Origin: Phenylobacterium zucineum HLK1
GTDB taxonomy: Bacteria; Pseudomonadota; Alphaproteobacteria; Caulobacterales; Caulobacteraceae
DNA: 64,000 bases
Assembly (NCBI RefSeq): GCF_000017265.1
Contig: NC_011144.1
Location: 1,178,001-1,242,000, forward strand
Direction: 5' to 3'
The notes under the pieces were generated by a model, which worked only from the letters and a program-made list of their open reading frames with translations, ran no database searches and had not been told where the DNA came from. The position numbers and the translations under genes were made by a program. This document shows positions 6,928 through 16,739 of the stretch, piece by piece (within the stretch, counting starts at the first letter, position 1; every line of letters begins with the position of its first letter).

Positions 6928-8756
6928 GCGGCGGCTCCGTCGCGGACGGCGAACACCTGGAACATCCCGGCGTGCATGTGGAACATCATGTGGCAGTGGA
7001 AGGCCCAGTCGCCCGCCTCGGCGGTGAAGTCGAAGGTCACCTTGCCGCCGGGGGCGACGTTGACCGTGTGCTTGCGCGGCAGGCGGCCGACGGGCGCGTG
7101 GACCAGCTCGAAGAAGTGGCCGTGCAGGTGGATCGGGTGGGTCATCATGGTGTCGTTCACCAGGGTGACCCGGACGCGCTCCCCGGTCCGGAAGGTGTAG
7201 GGCGGCGGGCCGTCGGAATACTTCTTCCCGTCGAAGCCCCACATGAACCGCTCCATGTTGCCGGTGAGCCGGATCTCCAGCGCGCGCTCCGGCGGGCGGG
7301 TGTCCGGGTTCGGGTGCAGCGCCTCGAGGTCGGTGTAGACGAGCACGCGGTGGCCGACGCTCTCCAGGCCCTGGCCGGGCTCGCCGGTGCGGTCCTGGGG
7401 CATGGGCGCGATCGACTGCACGCCGGGGCCGGGCTCGACCTGGGGCGCCTTGGAGAAGTCGAGCATGTCCATCTCGTGCCCCATGACGTCCGAGCCGCGG
7501 ACGCGGGGCGGGGCCATGCCGGGGACCGGAGCGGCGGCGGCGGCCATGGCGTGGCCGGCGTGTCCGCCGGAGCCGTGGCCGGCGTGCGGATCGGCGGCGG
7601 CCGGGGCGGCATGGCCTGCGCCGTGCCCGCCGCCGTGGGCCGACATGTCCATGCCCATGTCCTTCATCGTCCCGAGGGGGCGTTCGCGCAGGGGCGGGGC
7701 CTCGGCGCGCATGCCCGCCCGGGGGGCGAGGGTGGCCAGGGCCATGCCCGAGCGGTCCACCGCCTCGGCCACCAGGGCGAAGGCGCGGTCGTCGGCGGGC
7801 GTGACGATCACGTCGTAGGTCTCGGCGTTGCCGATCTGGAACTCGTCCACCGCGACGGGGCGCACGTCCTGGCCGTCGGCGGCCACGATGGTCAGCTTCA
7901 GGCCCGGGATGCGGACGTTGAAGATGGTCTGGGCCGCGGCGTTGATGAACCGCAGGCGCACCCGCTCGCCCGGGCGGAAGAGGGCGGTCCAGTTGTCGGC
8001 CGGGCCGTGGCCGTTGATCAGGTAGGTGTAGACCGCGCCGGTGACGTCGGAGATGTCGGTGGGATCCATCCGCATCTTCGCCCACTCCAGCCGCTCGGCC
8101 AGGGTCTGGTCGCGGCCGGCGAGCAGACCCGCCACGGTCTGCTTCTGGAAGTTGAACACCCCGCCCTGGGCCTTCATCCGGCGGAAGATCGTGTGCGGAT
8201 GGACGAAGCTGAAGTCCGAGAGGACCACCACGTGCTCGCGGTCGTAGGCGACGGGGTCGGGGCCGGCCGGATCGATGATGATCGGGCCGTAGTGGCCCAT
8301 CGGCTCCTGGAGGCCCGAGTGGCTGTGGTACCAGTAGGTGCCGCTCTGGATGACCGGGAACTCGTAGGTGAAGGTCTCGCCCGGCCGCACGCCGGGGAAG
8401 GCGACGCCCGGCACGCCGTCCATCTCGAACGGCAGCAGCAGGCCGTGCCAGTGGATCGAGGTGTCCTCGGCCAGGTTGTTGGTCAGGTGCAGCCGGACGT
8501 TCTGGCCTTCCTTCAGCCGGATCAGCGGGGCCGGCACCGTGCCGTTGATGCCCACGGCGTGGCCGACGCGGCCCTCGACCCGGTGCGGGAAGTGGCCGGC
8601 GGTCAGGCGGATGTCCTCGCCGGTGAGGGCCGGCAGGCCGGCCGCGGCGCTCTGCGCCCAGCCGGGCAGGAGGCCCGCAAGGGCCGCCCCGCCGCCGAGG
8701 GCGGCCGCCCCTTTCAGGAGCTTGCGTCTATCGAGGTCGCTCGCGCGGGCTCGCAT
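6924..8756 (-). CDS. copA: Periplasmic multicopper oxidase CopA (copper resistance)
   Basis: The 610-residue protein carries a twin-arginine signal (DRRKLLKGAAALGGGAALAG, residues 9-28), expected for a cofactor-loaded periplasmic oxidase. Four copper-binding motifs are visible: HWHG at 102-105, HSHSG at 144-148, HPIHLHGH at 540-547 and HCHMMFHMHAGM near 587, giving the type 1, 2 and 3 copper sites. A His/Met-rich insert (DPHAGHGSGGHAGHAMA, about residues 385-402) shares the DPHAGH unit with CopB. The enzyme oxidises Cu(I) or sequesters copper in the periplasm. It is the first gene of the copA-copB pair and is divergent from the PepSY gene, with only 35 bases between the start codons, so at least one promoter must overlap coding sequence. 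Confidence 0.95.
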   Translation of the reverse strand: MRARASDLDRRKLLKGAAALGGGAALAGLLPGWAQSAAAGLPALTGEDIRLTAGHFPHRVEGRVGHAVGINGTVPAPLIRLKEGQNVRLHLTNNLAEDTSIHWHGLLLPFEMDGVPGVAFPGVRPGETFTYEFPVIQSGTYWYHSHSGLQEPMGHYGPIIIDPAGPDPVAYDREHVVVLSDFSFVHPHTIFRRMKAQGGVFNFQKQTVAGLLAGRDQTLAERLEWAKMRMDPTDISDVTGAVYTYLINGHGPADNWTALFRPGERVRLRFINAAAQTIFNVRIPGLKLTIVAADGQDVRPVAVDEFQIGNAETYDVIVTPADDRAFALVAEAVDRSGMALATLAPRAGMRAEAPPLRERPLGTMKDMGMDMSAHGGGHGAGHAAPAAADPHAGHGSGGHAGHAMAAAAAPVPGMAPPRVRGSDVMGHEMDMLDFSKAPQVEPGPGVQSIAPMPQDRTGEPGQGLESVGHRVLVYTDLEALHPNPDTRPPERALEIRLTGNMERFMWGFDGKKYSDGPPPYTFRTGERVRVTLVNDTMMTHPIHLHGHFFELVHAPVGRLPRKHTVNVAPGGKVTFDFTAEAGDWAFHCHMMFHMHAGMFQVFAVRDGAAA

Positions 8757-8791
8757 GGGTAATGTCCTGGTCAGTGAACGGGGGGAATCGG

Positions 8792-9514
8792 ATGCTTCGT
8801 TGGTCGACCCAGATCCATAAGTGGCTGGCCCTGGTGGTCGGCCTGCAGGTGCTGGGCTGGGTGTTGGGCGGCCTCGTGATGACGGCCATCCCGATCGAGA
8901 CGGTGCGCAGCGAACACCATGTGGCGTCCTTCCAGCCGGCGGCGCTGCCGACCGATGGCCTGCTGAGCGCGGCCCAGGCGGCGCAGGCCGCCGGGGTCGA
9001 GCCGGTGGAGGCCACGCTCCGGACCACCCTGCGCGGGACGATCTGGAGCCTGAAGGCGGCCGACGGCAAGGTGCGGGTGGTGGACGCCGCCACGGGGCGG
9101 CCGATCACGCCGATGGGCGAGGCCGAGGCCCGCCAGCTGGCCGGCGCGCTGTACGAAGGCGATGGCCGGCCCGTCGCCGTGCGCTGGTTCGACGAGGCGC
9201 CGCAGGAGACCGGCCGCGAGGGTCCGCTCTGGCGCGTGGACTTCGACGACGCCGAGCGCACCAGCTTCTACCTCTCGCCCGAGACGGGCGAGATCGCCAG
9301 CCGCCGCTCGAACCTGTGGCGGTTCTACGACTTCTTCTGGCGGGTCCACATCCTGGACTTCAAGTCGGGCGATGACTTCAACCATCCTGTGCTCGTGGCG
9401 GCGGCGGCGCTGACGCTGCCGATGGTGGTGACGGGCCTGATCCTGCTGGTGATCCGGCTGCGCCGGGACTGGCGGGGCTTTCGGGCTCAGCGGGCGGTGC
9501 GCTCCAGGAGCTGA
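8792..9514 (+). CDS. PepSY-domain membrane protein in the copper cluster
   Basis: The 240-residue protein starts MLRWSTQIHKWLALVVGLQV, a basic segment leading into a first membrane helix, and ends with a second helix (about residues 200-222, LVAAAALTLPMVVTGLILLV) followed by a basic tail. The periplasmic part includes two PepSY-like units, one containing GEAEARQLAGALYEGDGRPV. The ATG at 8792 has GGGGGAAT before it; an in-frame start at 8762 lies within 6 bases of copA and is less likely. PepSY proteins of this type accompany metal-handling systems, but the activity is not known. Its 3' end overlaps the 3' end of csoR by 28 bases in opposite direction. Confidence 0.8.
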   Translation: MLRWSTQIHKWLALVVGLQVLGWVLGGLVMTAIPIETVRSEHHVASFQPAALPTDGLLSAAQAAQAAGVEPVEATLRTTLRGTIWSLKAADGKVRVVDAATGRPITPMGEAEARQLAGALYEGDGRPVAVRWFDEAPQETGREGPLWRVDFDDAERTSFYLSPETGEIASRRSNLWRFYDFFWRVHILDFKSGDDFNHPVLVAAAALTLPMVVTGLILLVIRLRRDWRGFRAQRAVRSRS

Positions 9515-9762
9515 ACCAGCTCGGCGGCCTTGGCGCGCTGCTCCTCCTTGTCGCCGCTGACGATGGCGCCCTCGATGCAGTGGCCCAGGTGGTCGCGCAG
9601 CATCTCGGTCTCGACCTTCGAGAGGGCGGCGCGGACCGCCTGGATCTGGGTCAGCACGTCGATGCAGTAGCGGTCCTCCTCGACCATGCGGGCGATGCCC
9701 CGCACCTGCCCCTCGATACGGTTCAGGCGGTTCAGCAGACGCGGCTTGTTCTCGCGGTTCAT
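9487..9762 (-). CDS. csoR: Copper-sensing repressor of the CsoR family
   Basis: The 91-residue all-helical protein shows the family core LNRLNRIEGQVRGIARMVEE and the copper-binding residues C33, H58 and C62, with the spacing of the Mycobacterium CsoR triad (Cys-x24-His-x3-Cys). CsoR releases DNA on binding Cu(I). It is divergent from the copper ATPase gene, and the interval between the two starts holds three GC palindromes flanked by TA-rich ends, the expected CsoR operator form, so autoregulation plus control of the ATPase is likely. The start codon lies at 9762, in agreement with the usual length of 85-95 residues. Confidence 0.93.
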   Translation of the reverse strand: MNRENKPRLLNRLNRIEGQVRGIARMVEEDRYCIDVLTQIQAVRAALSKVETEMLRDHLGHCIEGAIVSGDKEEQRAKAAELVQLLERTAR

Positions 9763-9787
9763 GGCGGGCTCCGTTCGGGTTCTGACA

Positions 9788-9806
9788 ATATACCCTCCCG
9801 GGGTAA
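9788..9806. promoter_or_regulatory. CsoR-type operator 1
   Basis: The core TACCCTCCCGGGGTA (9791-9805) is an imperfect inverted repeat of TACCC and GGGTA, matching the TA-C-tract/G-tract-TA operators of CsoR proteins. It is the closest of three sites to the csoR start. Confidence 0.75.
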
Positions 9807-9811
9807 TTGCA

Positions 9812-9832
9812 ATATGCCCCATGGGGGTATAT
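9812..9832. promoter_or_regulatory. CsoR-type operator 2
   Basis: The core TATGCCCCATGGGGGTATA (9813-9831) is a near-perfect palindrome with the same G/C tracts and TA ends as the other two sites. It lies midway in the csoR-ATPase interval and could overlap either promoter. Confidence 0.8.
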
Positions 9833-9848
9833 GTGCGGCTAACGGCTG

Positions 9849-9867
9849 ATGCCCCCATGGGGTATAA
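9849..9867. promoter_or_regulatory. CsoR-type operator 3
   Basis: ATGCCCCCATGGGGTATAA repeats the motif of sites 1 and 2. It lies only 21 bases before the ATPase start codon, so bound repressor would block transcription of that gene directly. Confidence 0.8.
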
Positions 9868-9888
9868 GGAAGCAACGGAGGCTGCGGC

Positions 9889-12273
<2,385 letters not shown>

Positions 12274-12353
12274 GGGCCAAGGTTGTGCGGGCGCAAGGAC
12301 GGCGGAGGCGAGGCGGGCCAGTGGTCGGGGACGTTCAGCACAAGGATGTTTCC

Positions 12354-12695
12354 GTGACCAAGACCTTCCTCGCCCTCGCCGCCGCGGCCGCGCTGACCGC
12401 CGGCCCGGCCCTGGGCGCCCCGCCCGCCGCGGCCCACCACCACGCCGACCACGCCCGGGGCGGCGACGGCCACCACGCCGGTGCGGCCGCTCCGGCCAAT
12501 CCCCAGGCTACGCCCCAGGCGGCGCCGGGGCCCGCGCACTGCCATCCGGACGCCGCGCCGGCCGGGGCGGGCCAGGGCCATCCGCACGGCCACGGCCATG
12601 CGGGTCCGGCGGCCGGCGCCAAGGCCGGTCCGCACGACCACGCCGAGATGAAGAAGATGCACGAGGCCTGCATCGCCGCGATGAAGGCCAAGTAA
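12354..12695 (+). CDS. Small exported His-rich protein, probable periplasmic copper binder
   Basis: The product of 113 residues starts at a GTG with AAGGA 7 bases upstream (MTKTFLALAAAAALTAGPAL is a signal peptide). The mature part is His-rich (AHHHADHARGGDGHHAG, GQGHPHGHGHAG) and ends with a basic helix MKKMHEACIAAMKAK containing one cysteine. It lies 80 bases after the copper ATPase gene in the same direction. Composition and context suggest a periplasmic copper buffer or chaperone; no named family is recognised. Confidence 0.7.
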   Translation: MTKTFLALAAAAALTAGPALGAPPAAAHHHADHARGGDGHHAGAAAPANPQATPQAAPGPAHCHPDAAPAGAGQGHPHGHGHAGPAAGAKAGPHDHAEMKKMHEACIAAMKAK

Positions 12696-12764
12696 GGCGC
12701 TCCCCGGGAACCGACCCGGCGGCCCGGGGCTTCTCCGTCGATCCGTCAAGACATGGAGAGACCG

Positions 12765-13070
12765 ATGACGAGGATGCCCCGGAATGCGGCGGCGGCCGCG
12801 GCGCTGTTCGCCGGCGCGGCGGTGCTGGCGGCCTGCAGCGGCGAGCGCGAGGCCGAGGTGGACACCGGCGCGGCCCAGGCCGAGGTCAGCACGACCCTGC
12901 CGGAAAGCCAGGTGAGCGACGAGCAGCTGCGGGCGGCCGCCGAAGGCGCGGCGGCGGTGGCCGAGACGCCGCAGGGCTCGAACACCGCGGTAGTGGTGAC
13001 GCCGCCGTCGGACTCGAGCGGCATGACGACCACGGACGGCGCGGCCGCGCCGGCGCCGCAGCCGAAGTAG
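12765..13070 (+). CDS. Small lipoprotein of unknown function
   Basis: A 101-residue protein with a lipoprotein signal: AALFAGAAVLAAC followed by S, so the cysteine near residue 25 would be lipidated. The rest is Ala/Glu/Pro-rich with no recognised domain. The ATG at 12765 is favoured over one at 12753 because GGAGAG lies at the right distance. It follows the His-rich gene in the copper cluster and converges on the MFS gene, with 5 bases between the stops. A copper role is only suggested by position. Confidence 0.65.
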   Translation: MTRMPRNAAAAAALFAGAAVLAACSGEREAEVDTGAAQAEVSTTLPESQVSDEQLRAAAEGAAAVAETPQGSNTAVVVTPPSDSSGMTTTDGAAAPAPQPK

Positions 13071-13075
13071 GCCCC

Positions 13076-14338
13076 CTAGACGCGCTGCGGGCCGGTCTCG
13101 ATCCAGGTCCGCAGCGCCCGGGCGGCCCGCCAGCCGAGCCAGGCGGCGGGCAGCATGACGAGCCCCGAGAGCGCCACCGGCGCCCAGGGCCCGATCCCCG
13201 AGAACAGCGGCCCCGAGATCAGGGGCGCCAGCACCCGCGACAGGGAGCCGGACGCCGTGGCCGCGCCCAGGACCGCGCCCTGGCGGTCGGCGCCGGCCGA
13301 GCGCGAGGCGATGGACATGGCCGCGGGCTGCCAGGCCGCGTGGCCGGTGACCGAGGCCAGCAGGAGGATCGCGGCGAGCCAGCCGAAGGGCGCCCCCGCC
13401 ATGGCGACCGTGGCGATGGCCGAGACCACGAAGCCGATGGAGATGGTGGCGCCGGCGCCGATCCGCCGGACCATGGCGCCCGACAGGATCCCCTGGGTGA
13501 GGGCGGCGGCGACGCCGGTCAGCGCCATCACGAAGCCCACCTCGCGCGGGCCCCAGGCGAAGCGGGCGTCCATCCACAGGCCGAGCACCGACCAGAGCCC
13601 GGCGCTGGAGAAGAAGCCGAAGAAGATGGTGGCGAACACCAGCGCCAGGACCGGGTGGCCGGCGACCTCGCGCAGGCCCGCCAGCGGATTGCGCCGGACG
13701 CGGGCGGCGGCGGAGGCGGCGGCGGGCGCGACCCTGCGGTGGTCGCGCACGAAGATCAGCAGCCCCGCCACGGCCACCAGGCAGAGCCCGGCGGCGACGA
13801 GCAGGGGCGGGCGGAAGCCGGCGGCGCCCAGCTCGGGCCGGGCCAGGAGGCCGCCCAGGGCCGGGCCGACCACGAAGCCGACCCCGAACGCCGAGCCCAC
13901 GAGGCCGAGGCGGCCGGCCAGGCGCTCGGGCGGGGAGACGTCGACGATGTAGCCCTGGATCGCCGACATGTTGCCCGAGAAGAAGCCGGCGACGGCGCGG
14001 GCGGCCACCGCGAACCAGATGTTCGGCGCGAAGGCGAGGGCGACGTACCCCAGGGCCGAGGCGACGATGGTCATCAGCAGGACCGGCCGCCGGCCGATGC
14101 GGTCCGAGAGCCGACCCCAGGTCAGCTCGCCCAGGAACTGGCCGGCCGAGAACACCGAGAAGAGCAGGGTGACCTGCCAGGCCTTCGCCTCGAACACGAT
14201 GGCGAAGAACGGAAGGAGCGGGATGACGACGCCGAAGCCGATCAGGCTGAGGAACACCAGCAGCAGCATGACCGGCAGGGCGCCGCGGGGCGCCGGGGGG
14301 GGCGCCGGGGCCTGCGTGGGTTCGGGCGGCTGGGTCAT
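13076..14338 (-). CDS. MFS multidrug/tetracycline-type efflux transporter
   Basis: The 420-residue protein has about 12 hydrophobic segments. The motif GRLSDRIGRRPVLL after the second segment is MFS motif A, and SGNMSAIQGYIVDVSPPERLAGRLG near helix 5 fits the drug:H+ antiporter (DHA1) subfamily, which includes TetA. The start at 14338 (MTQPPEPTQ) gives a Pro-rich N-terminus; an upstream in-frame start adds 13 residues without membrane character. Substrates are not predictable. The gene is transcribed alone, on the opposite strand to the copper cluster. Confidence 0.88.
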   Translation of the reverse strand: MTQPPEPTQAPAPPPAPRGALPVMLLLVFLSLIGFGVVIPLLPFFAIVFEAKAWQVTLLFSVFSAGQFLGELTWGRLSDRIGRRPVLLMTIVASALGYVALAFAPNIWFAVAARAVAGFFSGNMSAIQGYIVDVSPPERLAGRLGLVGSAFGVGFVVGPALGGLLARPELGAAGFRPPLLVAAGLCLVAVAGLLIFVRDHRRVAPAAASAAARVRRNPLAGLREVAGHPVLALVFATIFFGFFSSAGLWSVLGLWMDARFAWGPREVGFVMALTGVAAALTQGILSGAMVRRIGAGATISIGFVVSAIATVAMAGAPFGWLAAILLLASVTGHAAWQPAAMSIASRSAGADRQGAVLGAATASGSLSRVLAPLISGPLFSGIGPWAPVALSGLVMLPAAWLGWRAARALRTWIETGPQRV

Positions 14339-14400
14339 GCCCCCGGGCTTAGCGGCGTCCGGGCGGCGCCTCCACACCTAAAACCGGACCCCGAACGAAA

Positions 14401-14428
14401 CGAGGCCCCAGCCGGAGCCGGGGCCTCG
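14401..14428 (-). terminator. Intrinsic terminator after the DUF378 gene
   Basis: Perfect 9-base arms CGAGGCCCC and GGGGCCTCG enclose a 10-base loop. Read on the reverse strand the hairpin is followed by TTTCGTTCGG, a short T-rich tract. It lies 25 bases past the stop of the DUF378 gene. Confidence 0.65.
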
Positions 14429-14453
14429 CCACGTCCACGCGGGGGAGCCTGCC

Positions 14454-14708
14454 CTAGCGCGTGGTCATGCGGCCGTGATGGGCGGCCTCGGCCTCGGCCT
14501 CGCCCATCCGCATCGCCTTGAAGAACGGCATCAGCTGCCACAGGGCCGAGAGGCCCACGAGGCCGTAGACGATGCGGGACAGGGCGGCGTCCTGGCCGCC
14601 GAAGAGGTTCGCGACGAGGTCCATCTCCGGGCCGCCCAGGGCGACCAGGCCCCAGTTGAGCCCGCCGATGATGACCAGCGCCAGGGTGATCACGTTCAGC
14701 CACTTCAT
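14454..14708 (-). CDS. DUF378 small membrane protein
   Basis: An 84-residue protein beginning MKWLNVITLALVIIGGLNWG, with two membrane segments and the family motif IGGLNWGLVALG followed by NLFGG and RIVYGLVGLSALW. This matches DUF378 (YuzA-like) proteins, which have no known activity. It has its own terminator and lies downstream of the zinc dehydrogenase gene, separated by a GC-rich hairpin. Confidence 0.88.
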   Translation of the reverse strand: MKWLNVITLALVIIGGLNWGLVALGGPEMDLVANLFGGQDAALSRIVYGLVGLSALWQLMPFFKAMRMGEAEAEAAHHGRMTTR

Positions 14709-14758
14709 GCGCAGTCTCCTATTCCTGGGAAGGTAACCGGCGGACCGGGCCCATCGTT

Positions 14759-14786
14759 GCCCGGGGCGTCAAATGACGTCCCGGGC
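14759..14786 (-). terminator. GC-rich hairpin after the dehydrogenase gene
   Basis: GCCCGGGGCGTCA and TGACGTCCCGGGC are complementary with one mismatch around a very short AA loop. It sits 11 bases past the dehydrogenase stop (reverse strand). There is no T tract after it, so it may stabilise mRNA rather than terminate. Confidence 0.45.
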
Positions 14787-14797
14787 GGAGCGGCGGC

Positions 14798-15973
14798 CTA
14801 CGGCTTCAGCACCACCTTCACGCAGCCGTCCTGCTTGTCGCGGAACAGCTTGTAGAGCTCGGGCGCCTGGCCGAGCGGGGCGGTGTGGGTGATCAGGAAG
14901 GTGGGGTCGATTTCGCCCTCGTCGATCCGCCGCAGCAGGTCGTCGGCCCAGCGCTTCACGTGGGTCTGGCCGGTGCGGATGGTCAGGCCCTTGTTCATGG
15001 CCGCGCCCATGGGGATGGAGTTGGACATCCCGCCGTAGACGCCGGGGATCGAGACCGTGCCGGCCGACTTGCAGGCCATGATCGCCTCGCGCAGGGCGAT
15101 CGGCCGCTCGGTCTCGAGCTTGAGGGCGGTCTGCACGCGGTCGATCAGCTCGAGCACGGCGGTGGGGCCGTGCGCCTCGATGCCCACGGCGTCGATGCAC
15201 TTCTCGGGGCCGTGGCCGCCGGTCATGTCCTTCAGCGCCTGGATGACGTTGGTCCCGCGCCGGTCCAGCACCTGGGCGCCCAGGGTGGCGGCCATCTCCA
15301 GCCGCTCGGGCACGTCGTCGATGGCGATGACCCGCTCGGCGCCCATGGCGATCGCCGACAGGACGGTGAAGAGGCCCACGGGCCCGCAGCCCCAGACGGC
15401 GACCGTGTCGGTGGGCTGGATGTCGGCGAAGGCCGCCGCCTGCCAGCCGGTGGGCAGGATGTCGGAGAGGAAGACGTACTTCTCGTCGGCGCCGGTCTTG
15501 GGGACCTTGATGACCGTCGTGGCGGCGAACGGCACGCGCATGTACTCGGCCTGGCCGCCGGCGTAGCCGCCGGTGATGTGCGAGTAGCCGAACAGGCCCG
15601 CGGTGGTGTCGCCGAAGAAGGCCTTGGCGAGGTCGGCGTTGCGGTTGGTGACCTGGCAGACCGAAAAGTTGCCGGCCCGGCACTGCTCGCACTGGCCGCA
15701 GATCATCTGGAAGGGGACCACCACCCGGTCGCCCACGTTGAGGCCGGCGGCGCGGGCCTCGGCGCCTACCTCGACGACCTCGCCCATGGGCTCGTGGCCC
15801 ATTACGTCGCCCTTGCACATGGTCGGCACGAAGCCGTTCATCAGGTGCAGGTCCGAGCCGCAGATGCAGGTCGAGGTGACGCGGATGATCGCGTCCTTCG
15901 GATCCTCGATGACCGGATCGGGCACCTCCTCGCAGCGGAGGTCCTTCTTGCCTTGCCAGCAGATGGCTTTCAT
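14798..15973 (-). CDS. Zinc-dependent alcohol/formaldehyde-type dehydrogenase (MDR family)
   Basis: The 391-residue protein oxidises an alcohol or aldehyde with NAD(P). Catalytic zinc ligands are in CICGSDLHL near residue 38 and in the GHE motif (VMGHEPMGEV); the structural zinc is bound by the four cysteines of CGQCEQCRAGNFSVC. The nucleotide-binding fold follows (AVWGCGPVGLF). The long sequence and the segment around NRNADLAKAFFG resemble glutathione-independent formaldehyde-dehydrogenase-like enzymes. It starts 14 bases after the stop of the membrane-protein gene at 15988, so the two form an operon, possibly under a general-stress promoter. The exact substrate is unknown. Confidence 0.88.
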   Translation of the reverse strand: MKAICWQGKKDLRCEEVPDPVIEDPKDAIIRVTSTCICGSDLHLMNGFVPTMCKGDVMGHEPMGEVVEVGAEARAAGLNVGDRVVVPFQMICGQCEQCRAGNFSVCQVTNRNADLAKAFFGDTTAGLFGYSHITGGYAGGQAEYMRVPFAATTVIKVPKTGADEKYVFLSDILPTGWQAAAFADIQPTDTVAVWGCGPVGLFTVLSAIAMGAERVIAIDDVPERLEMAATLGAQVLDRRGTNVIQALKDMTGGHGPEKCIDAVGIEAHGPTAVLELIDRVQTALKLETERPIALREAIMACKSAGTVSIPGVYGGMSNSIPMGAAMNKGLTIRTGQTHVKRWADDLLRRIDEGEIDPTFLITHTAPLGQAPELYKLFRDKQDGCVKVVLKP

Positions 15974-15987
15974 CGCGGTGTCCTCCT

Positions 15988-16575
15988 TCAGTCGCAGGTG
16001 CGCTTGACGGTGCTCATGCGCACGGCGGCGAGCACGTCGAGGGCGGTGACGGCGAGCACGACCCCCATGGCGATGCGGACGTTCGTCCGCTGGGGATTGT
16101 CGGGGCGGTCCAGGGAGCGCAGCACGGCGATGTCGAAGACGTCGCCCGCCACCCGGCTCCACAGCGCGGTGGTGCAGGTGGGGTCGCTGACCAGGCGCAG
16201 GCCGGTGGCCATCTCGCGCGCGCCGAACAGCAGCTGGACCATCTGCGGATTGGCGTCCATGCCGAGGAACCGGTTGACGCTCTTCGGCGCCATGAGGCCC
16301 CAGACGCCGAGGCCGATGGCGTTCTGTCCGAGGGCGCCCGACAGGGTGGGGGTCAGCGCCGGGGCGGCGCGCACCCGGTCGGTGGCGAGCGTGATGGACT
16401 TGCCGCCCATCATGCTGAGCGTGGTCGAGGGCGAGCGCGCGAAGTTCTGGAAGGCCTCGCCGGTCAGCCAGCTGCGGGCTTCGCGCAGGCCATGGGCGTG
16501 GCCGCCGTCGTGGGCGTCGGCGCCGTCGCCGCGCTTGGGCGGCGTGGAAAGTGGGGCGGAGTCTGAGAGCGACAC
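15988..16575 (-). CDS. Membrane protein of unknown function, operon partner of the dehydrogenase
   Basis: The 195-residue product begins at a GTG with AGGAG 6 bases upstream. A hydrophilic His-rich start (DGADAHDGGHAHG) is followed by hydrophobic segments around residues 85-100, 115-130 and a C-terminal one (IAMGVVLAVTALDVLAAVRM). The layout resembles DUF4267-type membrane proteins, but this is a weak resemblance. A candidate EcfG promoter and an inverted repeat lie just upstream, suggesting stress control of this gene and of the dehydrogenase that follows. Confidence 0.7.
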   Translation of the reverse strand: MSLSDSAPLSTPPKRGDGADAHDGGHAHGLREARSWLTGEAFQNFARSPSTTLSMMGGKSITLATDRVRAAPALTPTLSGALGQNAIGLGVWGLMAPKSVNRFLGMDANPQMVQLLFGAREMATGLRLVSDPTCTTALWSRVAGDVFDIAVLRSLDRPDNPQRTNVRIAMGVVLAVTALDVLAAVRMSTVKRTCD

Positions 16576-16615
16576 GTCCGGCTCCTCTCGCTTCAGTTGG
16601 GGGATGCGGGAAGGA

Positions 16616-16641
16616 GACGGGCGAGCGCGGCCTAGCGTTCC
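16616..16641 (-). promoter_or_regulatory. Candidate EcfG promoter for the membrane protein/dehydrogenase operon
   Basis: On the reverse strand GGAAC (16641-16637) and CGTC (16619-16616) are separated by 17 bases, matching the general-stress sigma factor consensus of alphaproteobacteria. It lies 41 bases before the GTG start. The match is good but untested. Confidence 0.45.
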
Positions 16642-16648
16642 ATCAACT

Positions 16649-16674
16649 GTCGGATGTTGCGCATTTTATCCGAC
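16649..16674. repeat. Inverted repeat upstream of the stress-type operon
   Basis: GTCGGAT and ATCCGAC are perfectly complementary and separated by 12 bases. The position, just upstream of the candidate -35 element, suits an activator or repressor site. The arms could equally be a weak terminator for the gene at 16740. Confidence 0.35.
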
Positions 16675-16686
16675 CGCACGGCAAGA

Positions 16687-16712
16687 CGCCCGCCGGCGGG
16701 GGCCGGCGGGCG
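16687..16712 (-). terminator. Strong hairpin after the DUF4142 gene
   Basis: CGCCCGCCGGC and GCCGGCGGGCG are perfect 11-base arms with a GGGG loop, 28 bases past the DUF4142 stop on the reverse strand. No clear T tract follows. Confidence 0.55.
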
Positions 16713-16739
16713 CCTCGGGACATCGAGTCCGGGTGGGGG

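Noticed and set aside
5800..8085. Single reverse frame of 761 codons covering copB and part of copA
   Set aside because: The upstream half reads copA out of frame; the copB start with signal peptide at 6927 and the ATGA overlap fit far better.
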